Assembly (NCBI RefSeq): GCF_900094585.1
Contig: NZ_FMAG01000001.1
Location: forward strand, 1,006,530 to 1,070,529
DNA: 64,000 bases
Direction: 5' to 3'
From: Martinezella multihospitum
GTDB taxonomy: Bacteria; Pseudomonadota; Alphaproteobacteria; Rhizobiales; Rhizobiaceae
The stretch's first letter is position 1; the number at the start of each line of letters is the position of its first letter. Under the pieces are notes generated by a model. It was given only the letters and a program-made list of their open reading frames with translations, had not been told where the DNA came from and did no database searches. Shown one piece after another: positions 32,869-41,616 of this stretch. The translations under genes and the position numbers were made by a program.

Positions 32869-33211
32869 CAGAATCTCCTTTCACCTTCTATTCGTCCGTC
32901 ATTGACGGAACTGTCGGTAAAACAGAGCTTCGTCCCAGTCTGTTCCTCTCCTTGGGCTTCAGTCGGGTGAAATTGGGGCGGCGGTCTCACGATGCGTCGG
33001 ACCAAAGCCTCACGCAAACGGCCTTCATCGGGACTATGGGGAATTCATCACGCTCCGAGCTTATTCCGGTGATGGAACACAGGGATTGCCTTAATACAGC
33101 TCTCGCGTTCGCGACTGCCGGAACCGGTTACCGGATATGGACGGATACAAGAGGCCAATCCGACAAAGGCTTCCGATCGCCTCGCATTAACGGCGGAGCG
33201 ATCTCAATCCG
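32869..33211. other. intergenic stretch without a supported gene
   Basis: A 193-residue forward frame begins at 32952 but lacks a ribosome site and runs opposite to better small frames at 33212-33500, so I leave it out. Confidence 0.4.
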
Positions 33212-33397
33212 TCAATGTCCGGTGCGGCTCGAAGAAGCCACGGATACGTTTCGCTCCGTGGTCCATGTGCTCGGCAGGTTTGCACATATGATCCCGACCA
33301 GCAGGATTACAGAGACCAGACCAATCAATGTTTCCCATGACTGCCGGCGAAACGGCAGCGGCCAGCGCGATCGGGACATGTTTGGATCATACGGCAT
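33212..33397 (-). CDS. possible small single-pass membrane protein
   Basis: A 61-residue frame with GGAG seven bases before its ATG at 33397. One membrane segment is clear (TLIGLVSVILLVGIICANLP, about residues 24-43) after a basic stretch MSRSRWPLPFRRQSW. An internal ATG at 33379 is an alternative start. It overlaps the small frame 33387-33500 by 11 bases. No family recognised; it may be real because of its ribosome site and membrane segment. Confidence 0.35.
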   Translation of the reverse strand: MPYDPNMSRSRWPLPFRRQSWETLIGLVSVILLVGIICANLPSTWTTERNVSVASSSRTGH

Positions 33398-33500
33398 TCA
33401 CCAGCTCCATATCCAAGGGAGAGCCGTCAGCATCGACGTGGCCGTTCCGGTTGAGATCAAGGCTATGATCGCTTTCTTTTTCTGGCGCGCGTTCATCCAT
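33387..33500 (-). CDS. possible 37-residue peptide with an EF-hand-like loop
   Basis: The frame starts at ATG 33500 and ends TGA 33387-33389. It encodes MDERAPEKESDHSLDLNRNG then HVDADGSPLDMELVNAV. DLNRNGHVDADG fits a calcium-loop-like pattern DxNxNGxVDxDG. There is no strong ribosome site. It overlaps the start of the small membrane protein frame. Either a real short peptide or the N-terminal half of a longer protein interrupted by a frameshift. Confidence 0.25.
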   Translation of the reverse strand: MDERAPEKESDHSLDLNRNGHVDADGSPLDMELVNAV

Positions 33501-33973
33501 CAAGTTTATGTCCGTCGAATCCCGAATGTCTAGTACCTTGATCGACAATATCTGGTAACGAAGCCCCTTGCGATTGCTGGATCTGCCAATTTAAGTGAAG
33601 TATGGAGAAAATATTTCCGAGATTGGCCGTTATTGATGCGGCATGAGGGCGTGCATGCTTCAGTCGTGTGTCATACTGAAAATCTGTTCCAGAATTCGGG
33701 TGCGGCTGGTCATAGCGTACAGAAAGTGAGGTAGGTGGTTGTTGCGAAGAGATGACCTTCGAGCACCGGTGACTTTACCGTATTGGGGAATCAAGAGGGC
33801 TGACGACCGTCAAGGGCCTCGAGGCCCGGGAGGAGTCAGTGAGCCGGCCAATCAGTGGGGAATGACTTTCTTCACGGCCTGCGGAAGCGAGACTCGGCCG
33901 CATTTCCGGATGCCCTCGGCGGACACCTCAAGAGAGGTGTAGGACCGTCAGGTCGACACTTCTGACTTCTGCG
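33501..33973. other. gene-free stretch with strong hairpins (possible structured RNA)
   Basis: No coding frame with a good ribosome site. GGGCCTCGAGGCCC (33814-33827) is a perfect 14-base palindrome and ACACCTC-AAGA-GAGGTGT (33923-33940) is a perfect 7-base-pair hairpin. The block 33740-33945 is much more GC-rich and structured than its surroundings, so a small RNA is possible. Confidence 0.3.
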
Positions 33974-34162
33974 CTAAATTGTCTGGTGCGAAAGAGTGGG
34001 CGCCGTCGGCTGTGTGGAATGCCCGTCCAGTTTTGCCGAGGCCGTTTCGGGCTGGATAAGCCAAGCTCCCAAGGCCGCCAGGGCGACGCAAACAAAGATG
34101 GTCAGAAGCGCCTTTCGAGCATATCGCCGCCGTTCGAATTTTGAGTCTTCATCATGTTCCAT
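33974..34162 (-). CDS. small single-pass membrane protein
   Basis: A 62-residue protein starting MEHDEDSKFERRRYARKALL. A membrane segment follows (LLTIFVCVALAALGAWLIQP), then a short Thr/Pro-rich tail outside or in the periplasm. GAAGGAG lies six bases before the chosen ATG at 34162; an ATG directly before it (34165) is an alternative. No family recognised. It stands alone between hairpin-rich DNA and the CheW-like gene. Confidence 0.55.
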   Translation of the reverse strand: MEHDEDSKFERRRYARKALLTIFVCVALAALGAWLIQPETASAKLDGHSTQPTAPTLSHQTI

Positions 34163-34473
34163 CATTATCTCCTTCGTCAGAGCCACGTCTGACGAATGAA
34201 AAGCCGATCTATCGTGGGTGTCGGTCCTTCGTACGGATCGCTGAACTGTGTTGCCAGTCTATCCATTCCACATGAATGGAATCCGAACGAACCCTGGGAG
34301 GAGTGCCGGATAATTGAGATCCTGCCAGTGATATCCTGAGTGCAGGCTGGAATTCTCAATCTTCTTAACGATCTGAAGGCGGCACATGGAATGACCTTCG
34401 TGCCTGTCAGCCACGATCCGGACGTGGTTGTCCGCTGGGGGAGGACACCCTCTTCGGCATCGGGATAGCGATG
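34163..34473. other. intergenic stretch without a recognisable gene
   Basis: A 60-codon reverse frame (34177-34359) has no ribosome site. Nothing else seen. Confidence 0.4.
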
Positions 34474-34839
34474 CTATACGGCCACGCGGTCGCGGCCGAA
34501 AATGTCGAGCTGCGAAAGGCGGATGGCTTCGCTCGCCGCCGACGTACTGCCGATGAATTCGTCGATCAGAAACGCCACATAGCCGCCCGTCATCTTGATG
34601 ATGGCGATTTCACAGCTCCTTGAGGGACTGTTGCCCATCTTCGTCGCCAGATCATAAACCGGCACCAGTTCGCCACGATATGAGGTATGACCGAGCGCCC
34701 GGCGCGTATCGCCGTTATTGCGAAGCGGGCGCCAATTATCCGCCCGAGCGACAATCGTTCCGTCAATGAACGTGCATAAGGTGTCGTGCACGCGGACCGC
34801 GATTGCTGTGCGGCGACGAAGAAATGCTGAAAGAGGCAT
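34474..34839 (-). CDS. short CheW-like protein
   Basis: A 121-residue frame with CheW-fold features: VRVHDTLCTFIDGTIVARAD at the start, SYRGELVPVYDLATKMG (the conserved RG..PV.DL segment, about residue 55), CEIAIIKMTGGYVAFLIDEF (about residue 80) and a closing helix. CheW links chemoreceptors to the kinase CheA. It is shorter than usual (150-170) and alone, without other che genes, so it may be a truncated or specialised copy. No good ribosome site is seen before the ATG. Confidence 0.5.
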   Translation of the reverse strand: MPLSAFLRRRTAIAVRVHDTLCTFIDGTIVARADNWRPLRNNGDTRRALGHTSYRGELVPVYDLATKMGNSPSRSCEIAIIKMTGGYVAFLIDEFIGSTSAASEAIRLSQLDIFGRDRVAV

Positions 34840-35086
34840 TGAGCACTTTGTCCCTTTAGGGACTCCCCGTTCAAAAGTGCAACCGTCTGAGGCAAAACCC
34901 GGCTTGAGGGTGCCTTGGCACTGTCATAGTGCCGCCGAACCTTGTTCGGCCAGACACATCTATGGTAGAGCCGTGGTCTTGATGATCGATTTTAGGTTTA
35001 TCTAAAATTCTAACGAAGGCGTGTTTTTAGACCGAGCATCGGGCTGAAAGCATGATGAAAATCCGGGAATTGTAGCAAGCGGCGTT

Positions 35087-35926
35087 CTAGCTGTGCCTGC
35101 TGCGTCGAAAGGGCCGGACGAGAAATTCGGTCAAGTTTTGCGGCTCCCGGATATTGGGCAGGCCGACATCGGGCCATTCCGTGGCCTTCGGATAATAGGC
35201 GGTCCCGAACAGAATGTCCCAGATCGCCGAGCCGCTGCCGAAATTCTTGTCGAAGTGCTGTCGCTCGACCGAGTGGTGGATGCGATGAAAGCGGTTGTCG
35301 GGAAAGACGTAACGGACCCAGCCCAGGTTCAGTCGCGTCGAGCTATGCTCGAAATAGCCTTGCCAGCGCACGAAGAACACCCAGATCCAGGGAACATAGC
35401 CCTGCTTGAAATCAAAGAGCAGCGAGACGGGAATGATCAGGAACGGAATTCTGAAGATCTCCTCGCTGAAATGGTGGTTGCTGTTGAAGGCACTCATTTC
35501 CTCGAGCGAATGATGCTCGGCATGGAAGCGCCAGAAGAAGCTATTGCTATGCTGCAGCCTGTGGAACCAGTAGTAGAAGAACTCGCTGACCTGTAGAACG
35601 AGAAAAGAAGCAGCGATGGCTCCCAGCAGATGCAGCAGCCATGCATTCGAAAACTTGGAGAGGAACGTCAGGTCGATCGCAAACAGCGGCTTTATGCCGA
35701 TGCCTGCCCAAAGCCAGTAGAAGAGCGTCAGGCTTGCCTTGGTTATGAGGATGTTCGTCACGCAGAAGATAGCGCCGCGAAGCCTCGATACATAGGTATA
35801 GCGAGACTTCGGAAAGGCGATCTCTGCGGCGAGCAACAGGAACGCGACCGGAAGAATACGATCGGTGTACTCCTCCATGAAATCGAGCAATTGAAGCAAA
35901 TTTTCCATTGTCAATTTGCTATCCAC
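35087..35926 (-). CDS. sterol desaturase / fatty acid hydroxylase family membrane protein
   Basis: A 279-residue protein with four to five hydrophobic segments and the three histidine boxes of the family: HRLQH, HAEHH (FHAEHHSLEEMSAFNSNHHF) and HRIHHS (FHRIHHSVERQHFD). These bind a diiron centre that uses O2 to hydroxylate or desaturate lipids. The start is a GTG at 35926 or the ATG at 35908; both lack a clear ribosome site. The substrate is unknown; ornithine-lipid or carotenoid hydroxylation are examples known for relatives. It is followed on the same strand by nothing nearby. Confidence 0.85.
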   Translation of the reverse strand: MDSKLTMENLLQLLDFMEEYTDRILPVAFLLLAAEIAFPKSRYTYVSRLRGAIFCVTNILITKASLTLFYWLWAGIGIKPLFAIDLTFLSKFSNAWLLHLLGAIAASFLVLQVSEFFYYWFHRLQHSNSFFWRFHAEHHSLEEMSAFNSNHHFSEEIFRIPFLIIPVSLLFDFKQGYVPWIWVFFVRWQGYFEHSSTRLNLGWVRYVFPDNRFHRIHHSVERQHFDKNFGSGSAIWDILFGTAYYPKATEWPDVGLPNIREPQNLTEFLVRPFRRSRHS

Positions 35927-36064
35927 GGAACGACGGAGGAGGCGATACCCCTCCTTTATCCGAGGATGGTTGTTGCTTCAACTTGATGATTAAAAACTGG
36001 TTAAAGGCATGCCGACCGGATTGGAGAGACGTTAAACACGTTCCGGATCGTGCTCGATCGCGAT

Positions 36065-37108
36065 TCAGTCAGCCGTTAGCGCGGCGGTGGACTTGGAGGA
36101 CCTGCGCGACTTGTCGCGCCATTCGAGCGGTGTCGTATCGGTGACGCGCCGGAACTCACGATTGAAGTTCGACTTGGTCTGAAAGCCGACATCGAACATG
36201 ATCTCCGTCACCGGCTTCTCGGTTTCGGCCAGCAGCGTGCAAGCCTCCGCGATCCGGAACTCGTTGACATATTGCGAGACGTTCTTGCCGGTCGCGCGGT
36301 TTATGGCTGTGGAAATCTGCCGGGCGGGAATCGCGAGCTTGCGCGCCAGCCGGTCGAGATTGAGATCGACATCGCGATAGGCGCGCCTTTCCTTCATCAG
36401 TGTCTGTACGGCAGCAAGCGTCTGGGTGTCCTGAAGGATTTCAGGCGGCTGGATAGCCCCTCCCTTGTCGACGGGTGCGTGGCTGCGGCTGGCGGCAGCG
36501 CCTGCGGTGGCCAGGATGGCCAGTCCCAAGAGATTTCCGACGCTGATGACCTTCAACGCATACTCACCGCCGGCCCAGGCAAGATCCAGCCAGATGAAGG
36601 TATCGACCATCGCCGATAAAAGAAGAGCGCCGGCGGCAAAGAGGATGGCCCGATAGGTCGGGTCGGCATTTTCGAATGGCGCGAGACGAAGCGCGTCCGT
36701 GCCCGAGCGCATGAGAAGCAGGATCGCCACGGCATAGCCGACGTCGATCAGTACGATGGCGATATCGATCGCGTCGCGCCACATCGCGATCAGCGCGATA
36801 ATGAGCCCGGCCGGGAGTGCATGCAGGCAGATCTGCTGAAGTGGGGAAAGCGAGCTTTTGCGCACCAGTCTGGACACGCCGAGATACGCAAGTGGCGGCA
36901 CCATCGCGGCCGCCACCGGCATGACATACATGACGGGTTGAACGGCATAGCCCCATCGCAGACCGGAGAGCGTGGACTGAAATGCGCTGAGAAGGATCAG
37001 TGCCTGGAAAGGCAAATTGGGTGGCGCCTCGTCATCGCGAGCTTTGACGGCTGCAAAGAGAGTGACGAGCAAAATGGCGACGACAAACGGAAATGGAATG
37101 AAGAGCAT
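36065..37108 (-). CDS. membrane-anchored AraC-family regulator
   Basis: A 347-residue protein from the ATG at 37108. The N-terminal half has about six to seven membrane segments (MLFIPFPFVVAILLVTLFAA, then VMYVMPVAAAMVPPLAYLGV and others). The C-terminal AraC domain (about residues 250-340) reads LDRLARKLAIPARQISTAIN, then FRIAEACTLLAETEKPVTEI, VGFQTKSNFNREFRRVTDTT. Proteins of this build link a membrane signal to gene control. A longer in-frame version to 37261 is possible but the N-terminus before MLFIP is not membrane-like. Targets unknown. Confidence 0.85.
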   Translation of the reverse strand: MLFIPFPFVVAILLVTLFAAVKARDDEAPPNLPFQALILLSAFQSTLSGLRWGYAVQPVMYVMPVAAAMVPPLAYLGVSRLVRKSSLSPLQQICLHALPAGLIIALIAMWRDAIDIAIVLIDVGYAVAILLLMRSGTDALRLAPFENADPTYRAILFAAGALLLSAMVDTFIWLDLAWAGGEYALKVISVGNLLGLAILATAGAAASRSHAPVDKGGAIQPPEILQDTQTLAAVQTLMKERRAYRDVDLNLDRLARKLAIPARQISTAINRATGKNVSQYVNEFRIAEACTLLAETEKPVTEIMFDVGFQTKSNFNREFRRVTDTTPLEWRDKSRRSSKSTAALTAD

Positions 37109-38017
37109 TGATCGGTTCGTGAAGGATTGGCAGCAATTTTCCAGCCGATCATGCCGAAAGATAACCCGCGCCGCGACCTCAATCATGTTTAAGGTCATCA
37201 AAATCTTTGGGGAGAGGCGCCGGCCGGAACGAGGGCGGTCAATTTCGGTCGATCCCGTCAAACTCGGCGGTAGGGTCTAAGACCTTGCTGTGTTCGGCAA
37301 CCTGCCCGGATTGATGACGTTGATCGGATATCCGGCCTTGCTCCGCAAGGGCATCCCTATCCTCTTCTCCTATTCGCTCCAAACCCTCAGCCCTCCTTTC
37401 TCGGATGCAGCGAGCGGAGGGGTGAACCAACTTAGATATGTTCAAAAATGGACGCAGACAGGCGGGCCGATTCCCCCTAGCGTTGGCCTCAATCGTGTAT
37501 TCTGCGTACTGGTCGGTACTGGCTGGTTCTCGCAGCACGATCCGGCAGACTCCCTCTGCGCATGCCCGATTGCGGCGCGCGCAGATGGATTGCCCTTAAG
37601 GCCGCGCGCAAGAAATCCTGAGCGGACCCTGGCGTCATAGCCAGCAGGATGATCTGAAACGCTGCGGCCGATGGGCCATCCGATATGGCTATGTCGGCAT
37701 TGAAGCCATAGCGACTGCGGCTCGATGCTCTCGGGCCGCACACCTGTCATGCTGTTCGATTTCATGGCGTCCGCGTCCTTGCGCCAGTCTCGCGGCCGAT
37801 ACGGGATTCCTCTTCGAGCGTAGCTTCGCCGCCCGCGGTCTCAGTCAAACCGGCAGTGATAAGGCACGGAACGACGGAGGGGACCCCGCATATCACTCAA
37901 CGAGAAAAAGCGATCACTATGAGATTTTAATTTCTTCGCGCATTGCGCCGAATGGAACGGCTATGCATGTCGAGCCATTTTTGCGTGACAGCCAGTTGTC
38001 GAGATTGGAGCGCGAAG
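37109..38017. other. long stretch without a supported gene
   Basis: Between the AraC gene and the frameshifted hydratase. Several frames of 80-116 codons occur on both strands (for example 37290-37640 and 37442-37765) but none has both a ribosome site and recognisable sequence. It may be eroded DNA. Confidence 0.4.
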
Positions 38018-38787
38018 ATGTATTTCGAATTGAAGGATACCACAGCCGATCTTCTGGCGAAGTGTCGCCGTCACGAAGAGCTTTGCGATCTTCCGCTCGA
38101 TCTGATCGTCTCGGAACATGAGGCCTACGACATCCAGGCCGCGGCGCAGGATGCACTCGGCTTTGAGCGCAAGGGCTATGCGATTGTCGGCACGAGTGAT
38201 CTGTCGTGCCGCACGTTCGGCCTCAAGGGGCCGATCTATTCAGAAATCCCGTCTGCCGCCCTGCAAAAGAGGCGCAAAATTTCCGCCTGCCGCCGGGAAC
38301 CATCGGAATACAAAGCGAGCTCGTTTTCACGATGCTGAGGCCATTTCCGGACGAAGGCGAGCAAATCTCCCTCGACAGCGTGACTGATGCGATCATGGGC
38401 TGCCGCCCGGCAATCGGGGTCGTCGGCCGTCGGACGCGGCAGGCGTTTGCTGGCGCAAATGCTGCGATTGCGGATTTCGGCCTGCACGTCGCGACGCTTT
38501 GCGGCGACCATGCCGCAAACGTGGATATTGGCGATCTCGCGGGAATCGAGGTCACGGCGTTTCTGTTTCGGCAGACCATGGTGTCCGGCAGCTCGTCGGC
38601 GATCATGGGCAATCCGCTGAACGCAGTTGCGTGGCTTGCCGCTGCGCTTGCGGCAAAGGGCAGGCGGCTCGAGCCGAGCGATATCGTGGCGACCGGTTCC
38701 TGCACTGCGGTCCTCCAGGTCTGCGCCGGCCAACATTTGGCCGTCGACTTCGGGCCGCTCGGCCAGGTCGAATGCATCTTCAATTAA
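38018..38787 (+). pseudogene. frameshifted 2-keto-4-pentenoate hydratase-family gene
   Basis: Two reading frames together make one protein of about 256 residues. The first half, from ATG 38018, runs MYFELKDTTADLLAKCRRHE to SEIPSAALQ; the second, in the next frame, runs AQNFRLPPGTIGIQSELVFT to GPLGQVECIFN with FAGANAAIADFGLHVATLCG and IVATGSCTAVLQVCAGQ. This is the fumarylacetoacetate-hydrolase-like hydratase family that acts on aromatic meta-cleavage products. The break is in AAAA at 38265-38268: one more A would restore the frame. It could be a real mutation or a sequencing error in the A run. Confidence 0.75.
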
Positions 38788-38815
38788 AGTGAATCAAGAG
38801 TCGAAAGGACGGACA

Positions 38816-38974
38816 ATGCGGCCGCAGCGAAAGCCATTCGTGGTCGAGATCAAGAAGAACAGGCGTCCCCGCTCGAAATCCTCTCTTGAGCAAGCGAAGC
38901 GTGAGAGCACGAGCGCGAAGAAAGGTGCCAGGGCGAGTGTGGGCCTGACCCGTCAGTACGGGGATCAGGGCTGA
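38816..38974 (+). CDS. small basic hypothetical protein
   Basis: A 52-residue, very basic protein (MRPQRKPFVVEIKKNRRPRS, then KRESTSAKKGARASVGLTRQ). AAGGACGGAC precedes its ATG at 38816. Its charge suggests nucleic-acid binding, but I do not recognise a family. It is translationally linked to the next gene (TGATG overlap). A longer frame to 38627 overlaps the hydratase and is rejected. Confidence 0.6.
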   Translation: MRPQRKPFVVEIKKNRRPRSKSSLEQAKRESTSAKKGARASVGLTRQYGDQG

Positions 38975-39213
38975 TGGTCAGTCGGAACATTCCTCACGAA
39001 TATTTCCTGCTTTCCGCCACAAGGGAGGAAGGCCCCGTTGTCGGTTACATCAACGGCAAATCGATTTCGGCTGCCGTCGTGGACAGAAACGGCAGCCGCT
39101 ATCGGTTCGTCGGCATCGCCGTTCGGGATCGCCAGGGCAGGCTCGACGTCCTGGCGCTCAGGCAGGGGGAATGGATCGTCGCACCAGATCTGATCTATGA
39201 GGCGGCAGCCTAG
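38974..39213 (+). CDS. hypothetical protein paired with the small basic protein
   Basis: A 79-residue soluble protein, MVSRNIPHEYFLLSATREEG, followed by GYINGKSISAAVVDRNGSRY and RFVGIAVRDRQGRLDVLALR, probably a small beta-rich fold. Its ATG shares one base with the stop of the gene at 38816. No family recognised; the two genes look like a conserved pair by their coupling. Confidence 0.6.
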   Translation: MVSRNIPHEYFLLSATREEGPVVGYINGKSISAAVVDRNGSRYRFVGIAVRDRQGRLDVLALRQGEWIVAPDLIYEAAA

Positions 39214-39323
39214 TGCCGAGCTTCCCCGGCACCCCATAGCATCAGCTCCTTGTCGAATATCTCAGCCTCTTCGGCGACTTCCGTCTGGTGGTCGATTTCG
39301 ATCAGGATGCCGTGGATATGATC

Positions 39324-40049
39324 TCAGGCGATCATATAGCCGCCATCGATCGGCATGGAGATGCCGTTCACCATGGCCGCGGCGTCGGAAAGCAAGAACA
39401 GGATCACCTCCGCAACCTCTGTCGGTTCTACAAAGCGGCCGGCCGGAATGCGATCGCGCATGGGAGCTGCCTTTTCGGGATCGCTCCATGCTTTGACGGC
39501 CATCGGTGTCAGCGTCACCGTCGGATGCACGCCGTTGACGCGAATGCCCTTGGGCGCCAGTTCCCTGGCCATCACGCGCGTCAGGCCGTCCAAGCCGCCC
39601 TTCGACGCGCAATAGGACGCATGATCCGGTATGCCGATAAAGGCGGCAATGGAGGAGACATTGACGATTGCGCCGGGAAGGCCTCTGCCGATCAAAGAGC
39701 GAGCGAATTCCTGGGCCACGATCATCGGGGCGCGGGTGTTGACCGCATGCAGGTGGTCGAAGGCTTCGACCGTTGTCTCAAGGAACGGCTGCAGCTCGGT
39801 CGTGCCTGCGCAGTTGACAAGATAATCTGCGGGAAGCGCAGCGATTGCTGCCTCCCGTGTTCTATCGGCGTCGGCAAGATCGACCTGAATGGCTTCGCAA
39901 CCCAGCTCATCGCGCAAGGACGCGACGTCGGCTGCGCCTCTGGTCAGCGCCACGACATGTGCGCCGCGCTTTATCAGCATTTCCGCCGTCACTCGACCGA
40001 TGCCCTTGCCTGCGCCGGTGACGATCACTCTCTTGCCTTCGAAACTCAT
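39324..40049 (-). CDS. short-chain dehydrogenase/reductase, L-xylulose-reductase-like
   Basis: A 241-residue classical SDR. The NAD(P)-binding motif is VTGAGKGIGRVTAEM, NCAGTTE is the structural motif, and the catalytic Ser, Tyr and Lys are in VNVSSIAAFIGIPDHASYCASKG. The ATG at 40049 has GAGGAAG before it. It probably interconverts a sugar or polyol. Its reading frame continues upstream without a stop into a fragment of an ABC ATPase (40050-40253), which suggests it once was the last gene of a polyol transport operon. Exact substrate unknown. Confidence 0.88.
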   Translation of the reverse strand: MSFEGKRVIVTGAGKGIGRVTAEMLIKRGAHVVALTRGAADVASLRDELGCEAIQVDLADADRTREAAIAALPADYLVNCAGTTELQPFLETTVEAFDHLHAVNTRAPMIVAQEFARSLIGRGLPGAIVNVSSIAAFIGIPDHASYCASKGGLDGLTRVMARELAPKGIRVNGVHPTVTLTPMAVKAWSDPEKAAPMRDRIPAGRFVEPTEVAEVILFLLSDAAAMVNGISMPIDGGYMIA

Positions 40050-40253
40050 CGGAACTTCCTCTTTCGATCTCCTGCCTGTTTCCCGATCGAAGAGGCGAAT
40101 GCGGCAGGGGTCAACATGAAAATGCAGCGTTCCATCCGAAGCGAACCGAATTTCTCCGCGGGCCAAGGCATCCGAAAGTCGCACAAGTCGCTGGATTTCA
40201 CGGTGTCTGTCCCGGCGATCCATAATTGCCGCGTCGAAGGGCCGCGCTCGCAA
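40050..40253 (-). pseudogene. remnant of a sugar ABC transporter ATPase C-terminus
   Basis: In frame with the SDR, the upstream stretch reads LARGEIRFASDGTLHFHVDP and IRLFDRETGRR before the SDR start. The pattern (VDP..I.LFDxxTG) is the end of a MalK/UgpC-type sugar ATPase. Walker motifs are absent and about 90% of the gene is missing. It looks like a deletion scar of a transport operon that lay next to the SDR. Confidence 0.4.
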
Positions 40254-40455
40254 GCCGCTGGAATCATGCTTGAATTCATTGCGAATGCTGAAATCGCCAT
40301 GAAGAGAAGAATGCTTCTGGTCAGACGTTCAACACAGCATATATGTTTCGCCAGCGTTTCTTTTTGCTGGAAAACAATCAGCCTTGCGATGAGGATGGAG
40401 CGCAGCGACACGCCGCGGCGGGTTGAAAACAACAGGTATCGAAAGCAGGATTGCA
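40254..40455. other. intergenic stretch before the PfkB gene
   Basis: Between the ATPase remnant and the pfkB-type gene. It should hold divergent promoters; no clear operator is seen. Confidence 0.35.
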
Positions 40456-41433
40456 ATGAGTTCAGTACTGGCGCCCGACCAGCTTGGCCCAACGGTCTGC
40501 GTCGGGGAAATCCTCGTGGAAATCGTCGCCACGACGGTCGGCAATGGTTTCATGGAGGCACAGCCGCTCGTCGGACCGTTTGCCAGCGGCGCGCCGGCGA
40601 TCTTCATTTCCCAGTGCGGGCGGCTTGGCGGCAGCGCAGCGATGATCGGCGCTGTCGGCGCCGATGATTTCGGCCGAGTGAATCTCGAAAGGCTCAAGGG
40701 CGACGGCGTCGATATCTCGGCAATATCCATCGACCCGGACTATCCGACAGGCAGCGCCTTCGTTCGCTACCGCAAGGACGGTTCCCGCGACTTCGTCTAT
40801 AATATCGCGACGTCTGCGGCCGCTCGCTTTGGCTGGAGCGAGGGCGTCAGCAATCTCATCGGCCGTGCCGGACACCTGCATGTGATGGGCTCGGCGCTAT
40901 CCGTTCCGAGCGCATGCGAGGTGATCGATAAGGCAGTCGATATCGTCAAGGCCCGCGGCGGCACGCTTTCCGTCGATCCGAACATTCGCAAGGAACTCAA
41001 GCTCGACGAGGCGACCGAACAGCGGTTTGCCCAGCTCGTGGCCAAGGCCGATCTGCTGCTGCCCTCTGGGGAGGAGCTTGAGCGTGCCGCCGGCGTCGAG
41101 GGCGAAACCAGTGCGATCCGCCGCCTGTTCGAAATCGGGGTCAAGGAAATCGTGCTGAAGCGCGGAGCCGATGGCGCCACTTATTACAGCAGGGAAGGCG
41201 AGCGCGTTGATGCGCCGGCCTTCATCGTCAGCGAAATCGATCCGACCGGCGCCGGCGATTGCTTCGGTGGCGCCTATCTCACCTGCCGCCGTCTGGGCAT
41301 GTCGGCGACGGACGCCCTGATCTATGCGGCTGCGGCAGGCGCGCGCAATGTCACCGTTGTCGGCCCGATGGAGGGAGCCGGCACCCGAGAGCAACTCGAC
41401 GCGTTCATCGCAGCCACGGAAAGACGTTCCTGA
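40456..41433 (+). CDS. PfkB-family sugar kinase
   Basis: A 325-residue ribokinase-family enzyme starting MSSVLAPDQLGPTVCVGEIL. The N-terminal substrate motif region has QCGRLGGSAAMIGAVGADDFG (in part GGSAAMIGAVGADDFG) and the C-terminal signature is IDPTGAGDCFGGAYLTCRRL with the catalytic Asp and the anion hole. It phosphorylates a sugar or ketose with ATP. The ATG at 40456 follows GCAGGA. Next to three sugar/polyol dehydrogenases, it probably traps the ketose they make. Substrate not predictable (fructose, tagatose or 2-keto-3-deoxygluconate are all possible in this family). Confidence 0.9.
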   Translation: MSSVLAPDQLGPTVCVGEILVEIVATTVGNGFMEAQPLVGPFASGAPAIFISQCGRLGGSAAMIGAVGADDFGRVNLERLKGDGVDISAISIDPDYPTGSAFVRYRKDGSRDFVYNIATSAAARFGWSEGVSNLIGRAGHLHVMGSALSVPSACEVIDKAVDIVKARGGTLSVDPNIRKELKLDEATEQRFAQLVAKADLLLPSGEELERAAGVEGETSAIRRLFEIGVKEIVLKRGADGATYYSREGERVDAPAFIVSEIDPTGAGDCFGGAYLTCRRLGMSATDALIYAAAAGARNVTVVGPMEGAGTREQLDAFIAATERRS

Positions 41434-41616
41434 TGCGGATCCGTTCCGGCGGAGCGGCCATGCTTGGAGGTACAGGCCGTTCTATGGCGATCGCTCCATA
41501 GGCGCGGTAAGCCTGATCGCACGATGGATGTCGCGGATTATCCGGCGCCTTGCCAATGACTGCCCGGTCTGCGTGCCGTCAAATGATAGCTGTTTTAACC
41601 CAAGGAGGAGAAGACG

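Noticed and set aside
32952..33533. 193-codon forward frame
   Set aside because: No ribosome site, unusual composition; the opposite strand has better small frames.
33739..33942. 67-codon forward frame in the hairpin block
   Set aside because: Composition driven by the palindromes; no similarity. Treated as possible structured RNA instead.
37442..37765. 107-codon reverse frame
   Set aside because: No family similarity and no ribosome site; possibly eroded DNA.
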